Source: an uncultured Victivallales bacterium (GTDB lineage: Bacteria > Verrucomicrobiota > Lentisphaeria > Oligosphaerales > JAFGRS01). From it: a DNA stretch of 7,815 bases. A program made the position numbers and the translations under genes. Location: positions 1 through 7,815 of the forward strand of contig CAILKC010000563.1 of the NCBI GenBank assembly GCA_903834675.1. The letters are read 5' to 3'. Shown piece after piece: positions 6,478 through 7,815 of the stretch; position 1 is the stretch's first letter, and each line of letters opens with the position of its first letter. Below the pieces are notes generated by a model. The model saw nothing but the letters and a program-made list of their open reading frames with translations. It searched no databases and was not told the origin of the DNA.

Positions 6478-6581
6478 GGCGAAACGGCGAGGCGGCGAAA
6501 CGGCGAGGCGGCGAAACGGCGAGGCGGCGAAACGGCGAGGCGGCGAAACGGCGAAACGGCGAGGCGGCGAAACGGCGTGCC
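6478..6581. repeat. 8-bp tandem repeat array (GGCGAAAC / GGCGAGGC)
   Basis: Twelve perfect 8-mers run without interruption from 6478 to 6573: seven GGCGAAAC (A) and five GGCGAGGC (B), in the order ABABABABAABA. A degenerate thirteenth unit, GGCGTGCC, sits at 6574-6581. The basic unit is therefore mostly a 16-bp dimer, with one B missing or one A added at units 9-10. It lies between the divergent rdgC-like and trpS genes, ending just before the presumed trpS promoter. A frame through it is open because 24 bp (three units) is a multiple of three, giving Arg/Gly/Glu-rich nonsense that joins trpS in frame. Confidence 0.95.
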
Positions 6582-6587
6582 CTCAGA

Positions 6588-6616
6588 TTGTGGTGCCTGC
6601 GCCGGGTCGGTATAGT
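6588..6616 (+). promoter_or_regulatory. Probable trpS promoter
   Basis: TTGTGG (6588-6593) and TATAGT (6611-6616) are separated by exactly 17 nt. The -10 box matches consensus at five of six positions, and the -35 box keeps the TTG. Transcription would begin near 6623, giving a leader of about 48 nt. That is too short for a T-box or an obvious attenuator. The box lies directly after the 8-bp repeat array, so array length could influence upstream promoter context. Confidence 0.45.
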
Positions 6617-6670
6617 ACGCCTGGCCGGTCGGTCGCCTGTTTTTCGATATTCTCAGCGGGAGTCTCTGTC

Positions 6671-7651
6671 ATGGCGGACGTTAGAAAGCGTGTCCTGTCG
6701 GGCATTCAGCCCTCGGGAACGTTACATCTCGGCAACTATTTCGGCATGATGAAGCCCGCCATCGAGCTGCAGGACAGCGGCCAGGAATGCTTCTATTTTG
6801 TTGCGGATTACCATGCTCTGACGCAGTTACCGGAGCCGCGACAGCTCCGCGAGCGCAGCGTCGGGGTGGCGGTTGACTTTCTGGCCTGCGGACTGGACCC
6901 CGAGCGCACCACGTTCTTCCGGCAGTCGGATGTGCCCGAGGTCCACGAGCTGACCTGGATCCTGAGCTGCCTGACGCCGGTCGGTCTGCTGGAACGCTGC
7001 CACAGCTACAAGGACAAGATTGCGCGAGGCGTGGCGCCGAACCACGGGCTCTTCAGTTACCCGGTGCTGATGGCGGCGGACATCCTGCTTTACGGCTCGC
7101 ACCTGGTGCCGGTGGGCAAGGACCAGAAGCAGCACCTGGAAGTGACCCGCGACCTGGCCATCCGCTTCAACAATGCCTATGGCGAGGTCCTGGTGGTTCC
7201 CGACGCGCTGATCCGCGACGAGGTGGCTGTGGTGCCGGGGCTTGATGGGCAGAAGATGTCGAAGAGTTACGATAACACGATTGAGCTGTTTGGTGAGCCG
7301 AAGGCAGTGCGCCAGAAGATCATGCGGATCGTCACCGACTCGACCCCCATGGAGGCGCCGAAGAACCCGGAAACCTGCAACGTCTTCGCTCTCTATAAGC
7401 TTATGGCCACGGCAGCGGAAATCGCCGAGTTGCGCGCTCGTTACCTGGCCGGCGGCATGGGCTACGGCCATGCCAAGCAGGCCCTGGCCGAGAAGTACGA
7501 GCAGACGTTCGCGGGGTTGCGCCAGCGGCGCCTGGAACTGCTGGCCCAGCCCAAGCGTGTCGAGGAGATCCTCCGGGCCGGGGCGGCGCGAGCCCAGGCC
7601 GTGGCACGCGAGACGCTGAAGCGGGTGCGGGCCGCCGTCGGCGTGGGCTGA
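6671..7651 (+). CDS. trpS: Tryptophanyl-tRNA synthetase
   Basis: This 326-residue class I aminoacyl-tRNA synthetase charges tRNA-Trp with tryptophan, using ATP, in the cytoplasm. The ATG at 6671 has GGGAG 8 nt upstream and places the canonical start SGIQPSGTLHLGNYFG correctly. The in-frame extension back to 6476 would translate the tandem repeat and is rejected. The HIGH-type signature is HLGN (19-22), and KMSKS is at 195-199 within GQKMSKSYDN. Other family blocks include ADYHALT, SYKDKIARG, NHGLFSYPVLMAADILLYGS and GKDQKQHLEVTRDLA. The position usually Glu in VGEDQ is Lys here (VGKDQ), a variant I believe occurs in other bacterial lineages. The length is normal and no domain is missing. It appears to be a single-gene unit with its own promoter. 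Confidence 0.97.
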   Translation: MADVRKRVLSGIQPSGTLHLGNYFGMMKPAIELQDSGQECFYFVADYHALTQLPEPRQLRERSVGVAVDFLACGLDPERTTFFRQSDVPEVHELTWILSCLTPVGLLERCHSYKDKIARGVAPNHGLFSYPVLMAADILLYGSHLVPVGKDQKQHLEVTRDLAIRFNNAYGEVLVVPDALIRDEVAVVPGLDGQKMSKSYDNTIELFGEPKAVRQKIMRIVTDSTPMEAPKNPETCNVFALYKLMATAAEIAELRARYLAGGMGYGHAKQALAEKYEQTFAGLRQRRLELLAQPKRVEEILRAGAARAQAVARETLKRVRAAVGVG

Positions 7652-7655
7652 ATTC

Positions 7656-7674
7656 GCCAAGGGTCGCTCTTGGC
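7656..7674 (+). terminator. Small hairpin after trpS, possible weak terminator
   Basis: GCCAAG (7656-7661) and CTTGGC (7669-7674) form a perfect 6-bp stem around a 7-nt loop, starting 5 nt after the trpS stop codon. No T-run follows, so it does not fit a standard intrinsic terminator. It may aid mRNA 3'-end protection, work with Rho, or be incidental. Confidence 0.3.
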
Positions 7675-7717
7675 TGATTGCCCTCGGGTGACTACTCAGG
7701 TGCAACTGCGTATCCTG

Positions 7718-7815
7718 CCCCAACGGGGCTGCGTACCCAAGCCCAGGGTTGGCCGCTGCGTCGGCCTACCCTGGGTGATCAAGGCAGTGAACCCAGTCTA
7801 CCCCAACGGGGTTGC
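7718..7815. repeat. Palindromic intergenic repeat, right edge (truncated array)
   Basis: CCCCAACGGGG occurs at 7718-7728 and again at 7801-7811, each followed by a TGC-containing stretch, giving an apparent unit of 83 nt; the second copy is cut by the window edge. Between them lies a strong hairpin: CCCAGGGT-T-GGCCG (7742-7755) against CGGCC-T-ACCCTGGG (7762-7775), 13 pairs with one T/T mismatch and a 6-nt loop. The arms and CCCC-spacer-GGGG core recall the left-edge element at 23-63. The repeat starts about 66 nt after trpS and no coding sequence is visible in it. Confidence 0.7.

Noticed and set aside
6617..6670. T-box or trp leader attenuator upstream of trpS
   Set aside because: The leader after the best promoter is about 48 nt and lacks a specifier hairpin, T-box motif, or a short ORF with tandem Trp codons.

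Overview
The window is high-GC bacterial chromosome with eight protein genes. It also has an unusual amount of intergenic inverted and tandem repeat. The gene content (LpoB-like and YcfL-like lipoproteins with a peptidoglycan-synthase flavour, an RdgC-like protein, housekeeping TrpRS) fits a Gram-negative, diderm bacterium. The palindromic intergenic repeats (CCCAGGG..CCCTGGG arms, CCCCAACGGGG cores, AAAGCGG..CCGCTTT closing stems) resemble those I associate with uncultivated Planctomycetes/Verrucomicrobia/Lentisphaerae-type genomes. That assignment is inference from memory and was not checked by a search.

Layout: positions 1-799 hold no convincing gene. They carry a series of different hairpin elements: a CCCAGGGC/GCCCTGGG element at the left edge, a hairpin with an all-purine loop (153-215), a duplicated 47-nt hairpin repeat (362-480), and a 115-nt element that folds on paper into a closed four-way junction (557-671). 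A possible promoter (TTGACA at 734) follows. Then comes a five-gene plus-strand cluster (800-4895): a CsgG-like secreted protein, a COG3014-type lipoprotein, a YcfL (DUF1425) lipoprotein, an LpoB-like lipoprotein and a small two-TM protein with a TPR-like tail. Three of the five have lipoboxes, and YcfL next to LpoB repeats the enterobacterial ycfL-lpoB arrangement. The likely joint role is an envelope or outer-membrane lipoprotein complex acting on peptidoglycan synthesis, but this is inferred.

Convergent to that cluster, on the minus strand, is a two-gene unit: an RdgC-like protein (6374-5274) and a DUF486 four-TM protein (5272-4916). One nucleotide separates the stop of the first from the start of the second. 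The divergent region 6375-6670 contains a 12-unit, 8-bp tandem repeat array, followed by a plausible promoter and trpS (6671-7651). After trpS comes a short hairpin and another palindromic repeat element that runs off the right edge and is related to the one at the left edge.

The best candidate for something undescribed is the 557-671 cloverleaf element, with the purine-loop hairpin second. Both are structural predictions by eye and need folding and homology or covariation analysis.
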